From Sclerotiophoma versabilis (Eukaryota > Ascomycota > Dothideomycetes > Pleosporales > Didymellaceae): a DNA stretch of 64,000 nt. Location of the stretch: NCBI GenBank assembly GCA_012274445.1, contig JAAROD010000011.1, positions 1 to 64,000 on the forward strand. Reading direction: 5' to 3'. Each line of letters starts with the position of its first letter. Positions within the stretch are counted from its first letter, which is position 1. Both the position numbers and the translations under genes were made by a program. Under the pieces are notes generated by a model. That model saw only the letters and a list, made by a program, of their open reading frames with translations. It ran no database searches and was not told the DNA's origin. This document shows positions 13,501-26,900 of this stretch, one piece after another.

Positions 13501-14170
13501 AGCTAGTAATAAGCTCTGCCTTTGCTTCTACTGCGCTTACCTAGCCTTTAAATAATAGCTACTTTAGATCCCCTTCTTTAGCGCTCTTAGCTGTAGTAGC
13601 ACTTACCTAAGCCTGCCCTATCTCTACTAGGTAGTCTAGCATCTACTGCACCTGCGCCTTAGAGTAAGCAACCTGCAACTAGTAGCTTCTGTCTTGCTAA
13701 AGAACACCTACCTTATTAAAGATCTAGCAGAGACGCTGCTTGTAGGCTAGGTTAATAGGCCTGTTTATACTAATACTCTATTCTAGAGTAAGTGTATTAA
13801 TTAGAAATTTAGCTATTATAAGCAGGTAGGGTGCAGCTTAGTTATAGATAGAGTCTGCCTCCCTAATTTCCTTAACAGCTGTATATTGCCTTTTTTCTGT
13901 TTTAGTTAAGATATCTTTATCTTTATACTTTATTATAGTTTTGCTTTTATTAGAATTAGTGTTTAGAAAGAGATCTCTAAAGATAAAAGTTTATTATTAA
14001 AGCTATATTAGATTAGTTATAAGTAGGTTAAGAGTTTGCGAATCCTAGCACAGACCTCTTACCCCTAGGGGTAAGCAATGCTAAGACCTTGCCCCTAGGG
14101 GCAACTACTATTTTTGCCCCTAGAGGCAACCTAACTCTACCCTATTAGTATAGTTTAGGTATATAGTATA
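7525..14170 (-). repeat. Tandem subtelomeric repeat, unit 2 (more heavily RIP-mutated)
   Basis: This is the second head-to-tail copy of the unit at 877-7524, in the same orientation. Sampled stretches show more C-to-T and G-to-A changes here than in unit 1, although each unit has private changes, so mutations accumulated in both. Two internal tracts are identical to unit 1 (10102-10427 and 13561-13766). The inner edge is at about 14170, where similarity to the end of unit 1 stops and transposase-like sequence begins. Confidence 0.75.
14058..14130. repeat. Cluster of three CCCCTAGGGG palindromes at the proximal end of unit 2
   Basis: Near-palindromes at 14058-14075, 14088-14105 and 14113-14130 match the cluster at the end of unit 1 in position and spacing. 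Here the cores are closer to perfect CCCCTAGGGG, so RIP changes differ between the copies while the arrangement is the same. Confidence 0.75.
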
Positions 14171-14174
14171 GCTA

Positions 14175-14698
14175 ATTCTCTATATACTAAGTATAATCTA
14201 GGCTCTATTAGTATAAAATAGCCTGGTATATTTATTGAGTATTAACTAAAGCTTAAACTAAAGTTTAATTATAAGTATAACTATAAGTAAGCTCTTTATA
14301 AGAATTTAGAGGTTATATAAAGCTAGTTTAGCCTAGTAGCTAATATTAAAGCTAAGTATAGTATTTAAAATAATAATACTTATAACTTTAATAAGACTAG
14401 CTTTCTAATAGGCTAGATCTTTTTAAAAGTAGGTATTATAGCTTTAAAAAGATAAGAAAGGCTAAAGATAATCTAGTAAAGTAACTAGAAGTAGATAATA
14501 GTTATATAGAGTATTAATAAAAAAAAATATACTATTCTACTCTTTATTATCTTTAAGGTATACTACTACCTCTCTAGCTAGTATAAGAAGAAAGACCTAC
14601 TCTAGAATTAGGTTATTAGAGTCTCTAGTAATAGCTAGACTACTAATAAGTAGGCTAGTAAATAGGTTTAGAGTACTTAATATTAAGTTAGAGTTAGG
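14175..14698 (+). mobile_element. RIP-degraded pogo/Fot-type transposase fragment
   Basis: Reading the plus strand and allowing TAG/TAA at Gln or Trp positions gives segments of a Tc1/mariner-superfamily pogo (Fot-like) transposase. About 14370-14410 resembles the TYNFDKTGFLIG block, and about 14620-14670 the WVIGVSxNGWTTNExxxEW block, both typical of this family. The piece ends abruptly where an LTR begins at 14699, so a retrotransposon probably inserted into it. No terminal inverted repeats were found. It is non-functional. Confidence 0.6.
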
Positions 14699-15168
14699 TG
14701 TTATAATTCTATATAAATAAAGTAGCATAGTAATTAAGTAGCTAACTAGAGCTTTTACCTATAAGCTAGAGGCAGAGTTAGAAAGAACCTTCTTTATATA
14801 GTTACGTAATATACTTATTAATAAGTATTATATATTATTACTTATTAATAAGTAATACTATATATTTTATTAGACTAACTCTAGTTGCTTATTAATAAGT
14901 ATTATCTTCTAGTAAGTATAAAGTAAGTAGAAATATAACCTTTATAGTTTATGTTTAACTTAGTTAATTAAGTTTATCTTTAGAATCTTAACCCTCTAAC
15001 TCTCAAGCTAGATAGTTTACTCTATACTACTTATTATTAACTTCTATTATTATAGTGTTTTATTAGGTAATAACTCTAACTCTTATAGACTATTCTATAC
15101 TAGTGCTTATCTCTAAGAACTAATATAAATAGTGCTTATAAGCTTTACTTAAAAGTATAACTTTAATA
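14699..15168 (+). repeat. LTR A (gypsy family 1, 470 bp)
   Basis: The sequence begins TGTTATAAT and ends CTTTAATA (from an original CA end), and matches LTRs at 23478, 29945 and 37172 over its length. It contains several ACTTATTAATAAGTA palindromes. It is followed directly by the same internal sequence as LTR B, so it is a 5' LTR. The flanking TTAGG is not repeated at a partner LTR. Confidence 0.85.
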
Positions 15169-17457
15169 CTTTAAATACTCTAAAGATAAGTACTACTTTA
15201 GAAACCTATACTACTTCTAGTACCTCTAACGCGTTATATAACTATATTAATTATAACCTTAATATAAATAAAGAGTTAAATAGAGGTATAATAGCCTTTA
15301 TATCTATAAGTATATACCTAGTAGCTAAGCCTAAGACCTTTAATAGTACTTATAAGAAACTAGAAGACTAGCTTATTAAATTTAACCTCTTCTTTATATT
15401 TTAGAAGAAGTATATCTTTAAGAAGATATATATAATACTTATTTCTATATTTATAAAGAATTACGTGTTTATATAAATTAAACTCTTTATTTAGTATTAC
15501 TATAAAGAAGAAACATCTACTAATATTAACGCATAGATTAAAAACTTTAATCTATTTAAGAAATAGATATACTAAGTATTTAGAGTATATAATAAACTAA
15601 CTATTATATATTATAATATCTAATATATTAAGTAAACTACATTAGCTACTGACTATACTACTAAGTTTTAGCAGCTAGCTACGTACACTAGCTAGGATAA
15701 TACTATATTAATAATAATATTCTAATAAGAATTAAAACTATAAGTTAAGAAGAAATTAATGCAGACTGCTATATCTACTAATAACTTTAACTTTCTAGTT
15801 AATATAGTAATTAATATTAATCTTAAGCTATATAAACTATAATAGAAATTATAGAAGAACCTATAAGTATAAATAATAGCTTATACTACTTACTTACTTC
15901 TATATAACCTATAGTATAATAACCTTAACTAAGAAAACTATAGAGGTAACTACTACTAGCTAAATACTAAACACTATATATATAATAGTACTAGTAGTAG
16001 TTACTATAGACTAGAAGCTATAGACCTGTCTAATATTAATAAAGAACTAGAACCTAAATAGAACTAGAAAAATAAGAGTAGTAATAGGAAGAATAAGTCT
16101 AGAGTAACTTATTATAGATATAGTAAGTAAGGCTACTATACTAAGAACTATTAATTTAAGAATAAAGTAGTTTAATAACTTAATATACTTACTTATAAGA
16201 ATATAAATACTAGTAATAAATAGAAAGTTCGTACTAATAATATAGAACGTCTTATAAAAGACTCTAAAACTAAACCTTATAATAATTATATTATACTATT
16301 TAATAAGAGTATATAGAATATCTGAAGCTAAGCACCTATACTATACTAGAAGTTAGATAAACAGTAGAAGTATCTATAGAACCTAATAGAATAACTATTA
16401 GTATAAATAGGATAGATATATAAATAAGAACTAAGAGTGTATAAGTATAAGCAGCCTATAATATTCTAATAACTACGCAACACTACTATTTAAGAAGTAG
16501 ATAGAGGTATTATCTATACCTCTAATACTAAAGAGAATTAGTATATTCTAGATATATATAAGTTTAATAGGTATATAGATATAGAACTAGTATATTAGAA
16601 ATTCTAAGATAATAACACTACTTTTTAGAAGAACTATAATTAGATTACTAAAAGTATTAATAAGGAACTATAATTATTAGCACTTTAAACTTATATAGAA
16701 TAATAATAGGTTAGTAACCTAAGTAAATCCTAATAGGATTAGTAGAAACATAATTTTAATAAACTTAGTACTAGTAACTATACTATACGCTAGGAGCTTA
16801 AGTAATAAGTAAATAATAACTAAAGTAAAGATTAGTATAACTTTAATAGAAAGCTAGTATTACTTCTAAACCTATAACTAAAGTATACCTTAGACTACTA
16901 AAATCTAAATTATAGAAAGCTATTATAGATAGTATGTATATATAACACCTATTATATATATAAATTAGAAAAACTAAAAAGAAAATAGTTTCTAACTCCT
17001 AGTACTATATACAGAAAATAAAAGTATAATTATAAAAATAATATATATAAAATACACCTCTAGAATAAGTACTCTAAGCTATACTTTCTAGGCACTAATA
17101 ACTACTAGGTAATTAAATATATATAATTAGTTATTTAATAGCTTCTACTATAACCTATACTAGTAGTATTACTTTAACCTAAACTATTAGCTGTATAAAG
17201 GTAGTAAGATTATTTATAGATTTAGTAATAAGAAGACTTTTTTAGGTAAGTACTAAAAAAGTGCTCTACTAAGTAATTTCTTAATACTATTAGAGATAGC
17301 TTACTTATTAGACTACCTATTAAGCTAAATAGAGTAGTATTATTAGCACTCTTAGACTTAAAAGCCTAAGTAAACTATATATTCTAGATATTAATATACT
17401 AAGTAGGTCTTATACTATATATAAAGAAATATACCTATTTACTTTAAGTAGCTAATA
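15169..17457 (+). mobile_element. 5' gag part of a gypsy family 1 element, truncated
   Basis: This stretch parallels the internal sequence of the complete element at 23975 onward. It includes a retroviral-type gag and a CCHC zinc knuckle at 16110-16151 in which all three Cys positions now read TAT (Tyr) and the His reads TAC. Similarity to the complete element stops at about 17457, after AGCTAATA, and unrelated gypsy sequence takes over. The element has lost its pol region and 3' LTR. Confidence 0.75.
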
Positions 17458-20400
17458 TAATAGGCTAAGCCCTAAGTATATAAGACTATATACTAAACCT
17501 ATATATATAATTATAGAGTATAGCTTAGTATCTTACTATATCTTATATAAGAAGAGATAATTTCTTCTTTCTTCTTTATCTTTCTACTTCTATTATATAG
17601 GATAAATATATACTTATTAAAAGGCTACTTTAACTCTTAATATAAGTAGAAAGATTAAAACTAACTAAACTCTCTAAGCGTATAATAATAGAAGAAGATA
17701 ACCTTTATAATTAATAGCTGCTTAGCAGCTAGCTAATATATAAATAGTAGATATAATTATAGTATTTATATAAGTAATAGTAAGACCTATTATACAGCCT
17801 ATTAGTAGATAATCTAATAGTAATAATATAATTCTTAAAAGCTAACCTAGATAAACTAGTAAGTAAGTAAGAGAGATAACTATATAAGCAGCTATAATTC
17901 TAAATAAATAAACTTAAGAAGATACTAAGTAATAATACTTATCTAGAAACCTTAGAAAGAAGTAGATAAAACTTTTCCTCTAGTTCTACCTCTTTAAGTA
18001 ACTACTAAAATTATACTATCTAATAGGCTAAAAAGCCTAGACTTCCTAATATAAAAGTATTTAATAAAGAATTATATAAATAATATCTTTAATAGAAGAT
18101 AAAAGTATAAGCTAAGCTATATAGAGACTAGCTAGTATACCTTACTAAGAAGGACTAAGTTAACTATATAATTACTTATATAACTAGTTAAGTATTTAAT
18201 ACTCTATCTCTAATAATAATAGGCTTTATAAACAGTACTACTCTACTAATACTTAATAAGGCCTAGGTATACCTTAATAGGTTCTTTAAGGACTCTACTA
18301 CTTAGGAAAAAGCTTTTAAGTACTTATATATAATAAAATAAAGTAAGAATAACTTTAATCTATATATTTAGAAGTTTAACCTAAAGCTATAAGAGGTAGC
18401 CTTAGATAGAGTAAGCTACGCTTAGAAGATTAACTATCTTAAGAATAGTTTAAATAGTAAGCTATTAAGAGCCTAAGCTAGATATTAACTACCTAGACTT
18501 AAGACGTATAAATAGTTTATACAGCGTGCTAGAATAACCTAGAAGAACCTTAAGGCTATAGACAGAATTATAGGTAATAACTACTCTAACTAGATATATA
18601 ACTTAACCCTCTAGAAACCTTAATAAAGAAATAGTAATAAAATAGACTAGTAGCTTATAGTAGGTGCTTACTAGCCCTATATAAAGAAGAGAGAGTACTA
18701 GAGAATAAAAGAAGAACTTTAAAAAAGAAGAGTAATAGGTACCTGCCTAAAGTATAGTAATAAAGGCTATATAGTATAGAATTATAAGAAGAGAGTACTT
18801 CTTAGCTTACCTTCCTATATAGATAAGTAGAAAGTAACTACTAGAACTTCTAGAGTTACTTCTGCCTAACCTACTAAAGAGATATCTTCTTCTAAAAATA
18901 AGAGAAAAGACTAGCTCTAGCTAAAAGTTATATACTAGAGCCTCTTTAATAAGTTCTAAAGCTTATATAAGCTATATATTCTTTACTCTATTAACTAGCT
19001 ATAATAAAACCTATAATAATTTATATAATTATTAACTTAACTATATAAGCTACTACTATAATTAATAATAGATACTATACCTATTACCTAGTAAATAAAT
19101 AGTTTATATAAAGAATAAACTTACTATATATACTAATTACTTCTATTAAAATAGAAGAAGTAAATAACTAGATAAGTAAGATTTCTAAGATTATAGAATT
19201 TACTCTTAATATTAGAGGCGTATAATAGCTATAAGTAGTAGCTTATATTAGCCTATTAATATATAAGTATAATATAATCTTAGAAAAGACCTAGCTAAAG
19301 AATATTAGAGGAGTTATTAACTTCTAGAGAAGATTACTATAGATAAAGTAATATAAAGTTACTATATAAAGTACTAAAGTACTTACTCTTCTAGACTACT
19401 ACTTTATATTAGTAGTAGCCTTCTAGTACTATATATAGAAGAGCTATAAGAAAGACTCTAGAGTTTAAGTTTTTACTACTAGTATATAAGATATCTAGAA
19501 GGCTTTAAAACCTAAGACCTAAATAATAAAAGAAGAAGTATAAGCTATACTCTCTATATATCTATAATTATATATTTAGCTATTTATTCTAAAAGAAGAA
19601 AATAAGCTACTACTATATAGAGGCCTAAAGGTAGATTATATAATTAAGCTAAATAAAGTAGATAGAAAGACTCTAGAAGTACTATACAGCCTACTCTATA
19701 TAATATCTAGAGATAAGCTTTTTATCTTATACTATATACTACTAGACCTACTTAAAAAGAAGTTTATTAGAGCTAGTAACTTACTAATAGCCTTACTAGT
19801 ACTATTTATATAAAAACTAAAAAGTAGACTTTACTTTTATATAGACTATAGAGCGCTTAATACTCTTATAAAGAAGAATTAATACTTTCTTCTACTAATT
19901 AAAGAAACTCTAAACCTAATTAGATAAGCTACCTAGTATATAAAGCTAGATATTACTACTACTTTCTATAAAATTAGAATATCTAAGAAATAGAAATAGA
20001 TAACTACCTTCTATATAAGGTTTAGATTATATAAATAGCTTATAATACTATTTAGATTAGTAAATACCCTAAGCACCTTTTAAAGGTATATTAACTAGGC
20101 CCTAAGAGACTTCCTAGATAACTTTACCTCTATATACTTAGATAATATTCTTATCTTTACTAAGAGGTTTCTATAGAAATATTATAAATATATATAATAA
20201 GTAGTTAAATACCTATAGAAAGCTAGCCTATACTTAGAACTTAATAAGTATAAATTTAATGTCTAATATATAAAGTACCTTAGCTTTATTCTAGAGGCTA
20301 GAAAGAGAATTTCTATAGATTCTAAAAAGGTATAAGTAATTAAGAAGTAGTAAGCTCTAACTACTATTAAGAGTTATTATATAATTAAGCTACTTAGTTA

Positions 20401-20700
20401 GTTATATAGAAATTAATTAGCCTAGAGAATTAGCTGTAAGCTGCTCTAGAGCTAACTAGAAGCTTATTATATTAGTATAATAGTAATAAGCAACCCTAAT
20501 AGTAAGCAGGAGCTTACTTTAAATAGGTTATATAACCTATATAGATTTCCTATATATATAACAGATAGCTTTTGTCTAATCTTAGATAGGCACTAATTAA
20601 TTACTATTAATTACCTAAGTATAGTCCTTTAAGCTTAATTATAGTTATAAGCCTAGCTTCCTAAGAGTAGTAGATCTCCCTACGCACTTAGCTAAATAGA
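17458..20700 (+). mobile_element. Ty3/gypsy family 2 gag-pol fragment, RIP-mutated
   Basis: This second gypsy family is present as an internal fragment. A gag-like region (about 17980-18700) leads to a zinc knuckle at 18744-18785, where the first Cys codon TGC survives and the other ligands are mutated. A reverse-transcriptase region follows from about 19830 to 20340. It has a recognisable DYRALN block and a catalytic YxDD at 20135-20146 that reads YLDN, so one Asp has become Asn. Similarity to the RNase H region fades by about 20400. Both ends are uncertain and no LTR was assigned. Confidence 0.65.
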
Positions 20701-23477
20701 GCTTATTAGACGTAGCTTAACTACTCTAATTAAACCTTAATTCTTAGTAATAATAATTTACTACTATAGGTAAGCTAGTTAGCTATAGCTTATAAGCTTA
20801 ATTAACTATTTCTATAGGCACCTTCTAACTAAAGTCTTAAACTAACTAGCCTAATTAGTATATACAGCTTATATAGCACGCTAAGCTACGTAATATACAG
20901 GATCTAGTTAACCTAGATACTCTAGATACTTCTAGTATATATAAGAGAGCTCTTTAGCTACTACTAGGTAGCTTAAAGGATTCCTTTAGAGCTTCTAAAT
21001 AACTAGTAGGAAGCTTAACGTTTAATAAGAGGCCCCTAGTGCACTTAACCTAAAGTTAATTAACACAGCTAATTAATATACGCACGCTTTATAGCACTCT
21101 AACTCTATTAAGTACTAAAGTATATAACTAGGAGCTTACTAAGTATAAAATTAAATTAAGTAAGTAGGTAGCTAGAGCTAAGCACCTTTAGAAGCTATAG
21201 AACTAGGTTAATACTACTATATCTCTATTAATTATATTACTAGTAATAGTATAGCTTATTTTAGGTAATAGTACAACTCTATAATTACTTATCTAGGCTC
21301 TAAGGGAGGAGCTTACTCCTACCTTACTTAGCACTAAGAACTAAGTATAAGCTAAGTATAGAGCTTACCTTAGAGCTACTAAGCAGAGACAAGCTACTCT
21401 ATAAGACTAGTACTAGAAGTAGTTATACCTTTATATAAGAGCTAAGGCTTATAAGCTTATAGAAGTTAATAAAAAGCTTACTATCTAAAACTTCTTAGAT
21501 GTATTAAGCTATAAGATTACCTCTAAATAGGCCTATACTATACACTAAAGAATTATCTTAGATACTATCCTAGGGCTTAAAACACTTACTTTAGACTAAG
21601 TAAGTAGAGTCTTTAGTAGCCTAATACATAAGCATATAATAAAGGCAGAGAAGGATACCTCTAGTATATTTACTACTTTTAGTAACTGCTTAGATATTAC
21701 CTAAAGTACTTCTACTAGTAACTTAAGCTGCTTAGCTATAGGTAACAGCTATAAATGCCCCTATAAGAAGAAAGAGAACACTTATAAGTAGAAGGTAACT
21801 AAATACTAAGTACTAGAGACTGTAGTAAGAGGCTTATCTACACCTTCTTACTATCTTAAGGAATTACACTACTAGAATATACTTTAGAAGCTTAACTCTA
21901 ATAACTTTAAGGACCTAAAGAAGTTAATTAAGTAACTTAGCTAGTACTTATAAGCTCTCTGCGCTATTATAGTAGGCAGTATACCTTAACCTATAAGTAG
22001 AGTGCCTAAAGCTAAGTTCCTAGGTAATATCTAAGCAGCTCTTATTAACCTAAAGATAATAATAAGACTTCTAATAAACTTAGAGGTAGAGAAGAAGCTA
22101 GAGGTCTATAACCTTATAAACTTTAATACCTATTCTCTATTAGAGAGTATAATTTTAGATAATAGAGCTACTACTTACCTAGTTAATAGCATAGATAAGC
22201 TTATACCTAGTACCTTTATACTAGCTACCTTAATAGATATAGTAGAAGTAGGTACCTAAGCGTTCTCTATTATAGGCTAAGGAGCTTGTTTATTTAAGAA
22301 TACTTTCTATAGAAGGCGCAGCCTAAATATAGAGAACCTACTCCTTTAGGACGTTATTATAGTAGAAGAATTCTATATTAATATAATCTTAGAAGCTTAA
22401 TTATAGAAAAAAGAGGTATAGTACCTAGGCCTTAATAGTACTCTCTAAGTTAGTTATATTAAAGATCTAAATAGGAGTATTATATATGCTACTCTATAGC
22501 GTACTTACAACCTTACTTTCTTTAAATATAAGCTACTATTATACTACTTTCTAAGCCTATTAAACGTAGTAATAATAAAATACTTATATAACTTATATTC
22601 TAGAAGCTTAATAGAGTAGCTGTAGTATACCTAAGCTAGATATCTAGGCCTAGAAGCTCTTTAAGCACTTATACAGCGCGTATATAGTATATATATAAGT
22701 AGAATACTCTAAAAGAACTATAAGGTATATATAACTATATATACTAAGTAGGTTATTTTATATAGACCTTATAAGAAGCCTGCTTAGCTATTCTAGAGAA
22801 TTAGATAGGACCTATTTAATATACTCTTAGGTAAAGGTAGTAAACTATAAATACTTTTAATTAAGAAGTACTATAGTAGGAAGCTCTTTATATATATACT
22901 ATAAGAAAAGACTTAGATTAAGATTTTATATATTCTAACTAATTTCTTAAGCTAGGTAGCTACCTAGTATAAGCTCTGTATCTATAAAATAAGCTAGAAT
23001 AATAATACTACTACTTTACTATAGTAAGAGAGCTTTCTATATAAATACTAGGCGCTTAAAGTAAGAATTAATATTAAATAGGTCCTGCTATATATATATA
23101 AGCTAAATAGAGCTACTAAAAAAAGGGGCTAAGAGATTATTACTAAGTCTATTAAGATAAGAAGTAGCTTAAACTTACTTAAGAAGCTCTAGCCTAAGGT
23201 AGTTATAGTAGCAGCCTAGCTCTATAATATAAGCCTGTTGTATATAAATAAGCTTTAGAGTCTAAATAAGCAGCTTAACTAGTAGTTTATATAATACTTC
23301 TACTAGTACTAACCTAAGTAGGTAAAGGTAGTTATAGCTAATTTAAGACCTAATTAGAGTAGGATATATATATATAGCTGCTGTGCCTACCTCTTAAATA
23401 GAGAATAAGTAGCTAGGCGTAATTAGAAAGGTTTTAAAGTTACTTTAAGAGGCTATATTAGGTATTTAGTAGGCTAC
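20701..23477 (+). mobile_element. Ty1/copia-type fragment (gag, protease, integrase), RIP-mutated
   Basis: The plus-strand frame, read through RIP-type stops, shows a copia-like gag. A retroviral protease motif follows at about 22150-22180, where ILDNRATTYL stands for the usual LDSGATxHL with its Asp at 22158. Next come a GAG-pre-integrase block (about 22630-22720) and an integrase core. Before the end is a block like the copia GYLVGYC motif. The fragment is cut by LTR B at 23478. No reverse transcriptase follows, so the 3' part is missing. The left boundary is approximate. Confidence 0.6.
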
Positions 23478-23974
23478 TGTTATAATCCTGTGCAGATAAA
23501 GTAGTATAGTAATTAAGTAGCTAACTACAGCCCTTATTTATAAACTAGAGGCAGAGCTAGGAAGAACCTCTTTATATAGTTACGTAATATACTTATTAAT
23601 AAGTATAATATACGTAACTTACTTATTAATAAGTATTATATATTATTACTTATTAATAAGTAATACTATATATTTTATTAGACTAACTCTAGTTACTTAT
23701 TAATAAGTATTATCTCCTAGTAAGTATATAGTTAGTAGGAATATAACTCTTATAGTTTATATTTAACTTAGTTAATTAAGTTTATCTTTAGAATCTTAAC
23801 TCTAACTCTTAAGCTAGATAGTCTACTCTATACTACTTATTATTACTCTCTATTATTATAGTATTTTACTAGGTAATAACTCTAACTCTTATAGACCTTT
23901 CTATACTAGCACTTATTTCTAAGAACTAATATAAATAGTACTTATAAGCTTTACTTAAAAGTATAACTTTAATA
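23478..23974 (+). repeat. LTR B (5' LTR of the complete gypsy element)
   Basis: It begins TGTTATAATCC and ends CTTTAATA, 497 bp. It differs from LTR C at scattered transition sites. The downstream sequence is shared with that after LTR A, confirming the 5' LTR role. Confidence 0.87.
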
Positions 23975-26900
23975 CTTTAAACACTCTTAAAGATAAGTAC
24001 TACTTTAGAAACCTATACTACCTCTAGTAGCTCTTATACTTAATAATCTAATAATAATATTAAGATAGAATAAGTACTAGCTATATACTCTAGAGTTAGT
24101 GTTACTAAACTTAACCTCTACTATAGGTAATAATATAAGCTAGAAGACTAGCTTATATAGTAGAACTTCTTCTTTATGTTTTAGAGAGAAGATATTACTA
24201 AAGAAAAATAAGTTACTTTTATTACCAGCTTTATACAAGATAAGGCTTTTACTTAGATTAAACTCTTTCTCTAATACTATTACACTAATAGAGACTTAAC
24301 TATAATTAACCTCTAGTTTAAAGACTTTAACCTATTTAAGGAATAGATTTAACCTATATTTAGAGTTTTAAATAAACTAGTAATTGTATATTATAATATC
24401 TAATGTATTTATTAGGAATAATCTGCTGCTAACTATACTGCTAACTTCTAGTAGCTAGCTATGTTTACTAGATAGAATAATATAGCATTAATAACTATAT
24501 TCTATTAGAGACTAAAGCCTAAGGTTAAGAAGAAACTTATACATACTACTATAAGTACTAATAACTTTAATAACCTAGTTAATAAAGCTATTAGTATTAA
24601 TATTAAGCTTTATAAGCTTTAGTAGGAACTTAGAAATAATTTATAAATATATATTACGCCTATAGAATAATGCCTACTACTATGTAATCTATAGCGTAAT
24701 AACCTTAATTAAAAAAACTAAGAAAATAACTACTATTAGTTAAATACTAGACGCTGCGTATATAATAGTACTAGTAGTAGTTACTATAAACTAGAAGCTA
24801 TAGACCTGTTTAATATTAATAAGAGACTAGAACTGTAATAGAATTAGAAAAACAAGGGTAGTAATAGAAAGAATAAGTCTAGTATAACTTATTATAGATA
24901 TAGTAAGTAAGGCTACTATACTAAGAATTATTAATTAAGAAACAGAGTAGTTTAATAACTTAACGTACTTACCTATAAGAATATAGATACTAGTAATAAA
25001 TAAGAGGTTTTTACTAATAACATAGGACGTCTTATAGAAAACTCTAAGAGTAGATCTAATAATAACTATATTATACTATCTAATAAAAATATATAGAATA
25101 TCTAAAGCTAAGCACCTATACTATACTAAGAGTTAGATAAATAGTAAAAGCATCTATAGAACCTAATAGAATAACTATTAATATAGATAGAATAGGTATA
25201 TAAATAAGAACTAAAAGTATATAAGTATAAGCAGCCTACTATATTCTAGTAACTACGTAATACTACTAGATAAGAAGTAGATAGAGGTATTATCTACGCC
25301 TCTAATACTAAAGAAAGTTAGTATAATATAGATATGCATAAATTTAGTAAGCACACTAAAGTAGAATTAGTATATTAAGAATTCTAAGATAATAATAATA
25401 CCTTTTAAGTAAACTATAATTAGATTACTAAGAGCATTAATAAGAAACTATAATAAATAGCACTTTAAACTTACGCAGGATAATAATAGGTTAATAACCT
25501 AAGTAAATCCTAACAGAATTAGTAGAAGTATAATTTTAATAAACTTAGTGCTAGTAATTATACTATATAATAGGAGCTTAAGTAATAAGTAAAAAATAAC
25601 TAAAGTAGAAATAAGCCTAACTTTAATAGGAAGCTAGCGTTACTTCTAAACCTATAACTAGAGTATACCTTAGACTATTAGAATCTAAATTATAGGAAGC
25701 TATTATAGATAGTATGCATGTATAACGCCTGTTGTATACACAAATTAGAAAAACTAGAAAAGAGATAGTTTCTAACTTCTAGTACTACGTGCAGGAAATA
25801 GTAGTATAATTATAAAAATAATATATATAAAATACACCTCTAGAATAAACGTTCTAAGCTATACTTTCTAAGTATAGATAATTATTAGGTAATTATATAT
25901 ATATAATTAGTTATTAATAGCTCCTACTATAACCTATATTAGTAGTATTACCTTAACCTAAACTATAAGCTGTATAAAGGTAGTAAGATTATCTATAGAT
26001 TTAGTAATAAGGAGACTTTTTTAGGTAAGCGCTAAAAGAGTACTCTACTAAGCAATTTCTTAATACTATTAGAAATAGCTTACTTATTAGACTATCTATT
26101 AAGTTAAATAGAGTAGTATTATTAGTACTCTTAGACTTAGAAGTATAGGTAAACTATATCTTCTAGATAGTAATAGATTAAGTAGGTCTTATACTATATA
26201 TAAAGAAACACGCCTATTTACTCTAAGTAGCTAATAGAGAATTAATACTAAAAGAGCTATATATTATATATAAGGTAATAGTAGCTCTTCTAGAAATATA
26301 AAGGCACTATAAGAAACTAACTCTAAACGTCTTTATAAAGGCTATATATAATATTATACTAGAACTTCTCTAGTTATAAAAGTATAATCTAGAGATAGAC
26401 TAGATATAGAAAAGACTTTTATTAAGATAATATAAATACAGTACTAATGCATTAAAGCCTACGCAGCGCATACTATAACTAGTAGATAAGAAAGAGATTA
26501 ATAATATCTTTTTAATATATAAGACGTGCTAAGATAGAGTAGTTAACTATATAGATAAAGAAAGCCTCTCTATAATAGTTAAGGAGAATAAGAGTATACC
26601 TTCTAATATACTAAATATATATAGATAGTATACTAAGATATTTAAAGAAGAGTTATCTATAAAAGTACTACCTAAGTATTAACCTTAAGATTATAAGATT
26701 AAACTTAAGAAGAGAAAAGAACTACTCTTTAGGCCTATATACTAGTTATCTAAGAAAGAGCTTAAGATATTATATAAGTATATTAAGAAGAACCTTATAA
26801 AAGAATTTATTAGGAAATCTAAATCTCTAGCAGAATTCTCTATTCTATTTATACTAAAGAAAGATAGTAAGCTAAGGCTTTACGTTAACTACTAGAAGTT

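Noticed and set aside
877..14170. Firm naming of the tandem unit as a telomere-linked RecQ helicase
   Set aside because: Position and size fit, and one segment vaguely recalled the family, but no Walker A, DEAH or RecQ C-terminal motif could be read. Left as unidentified.
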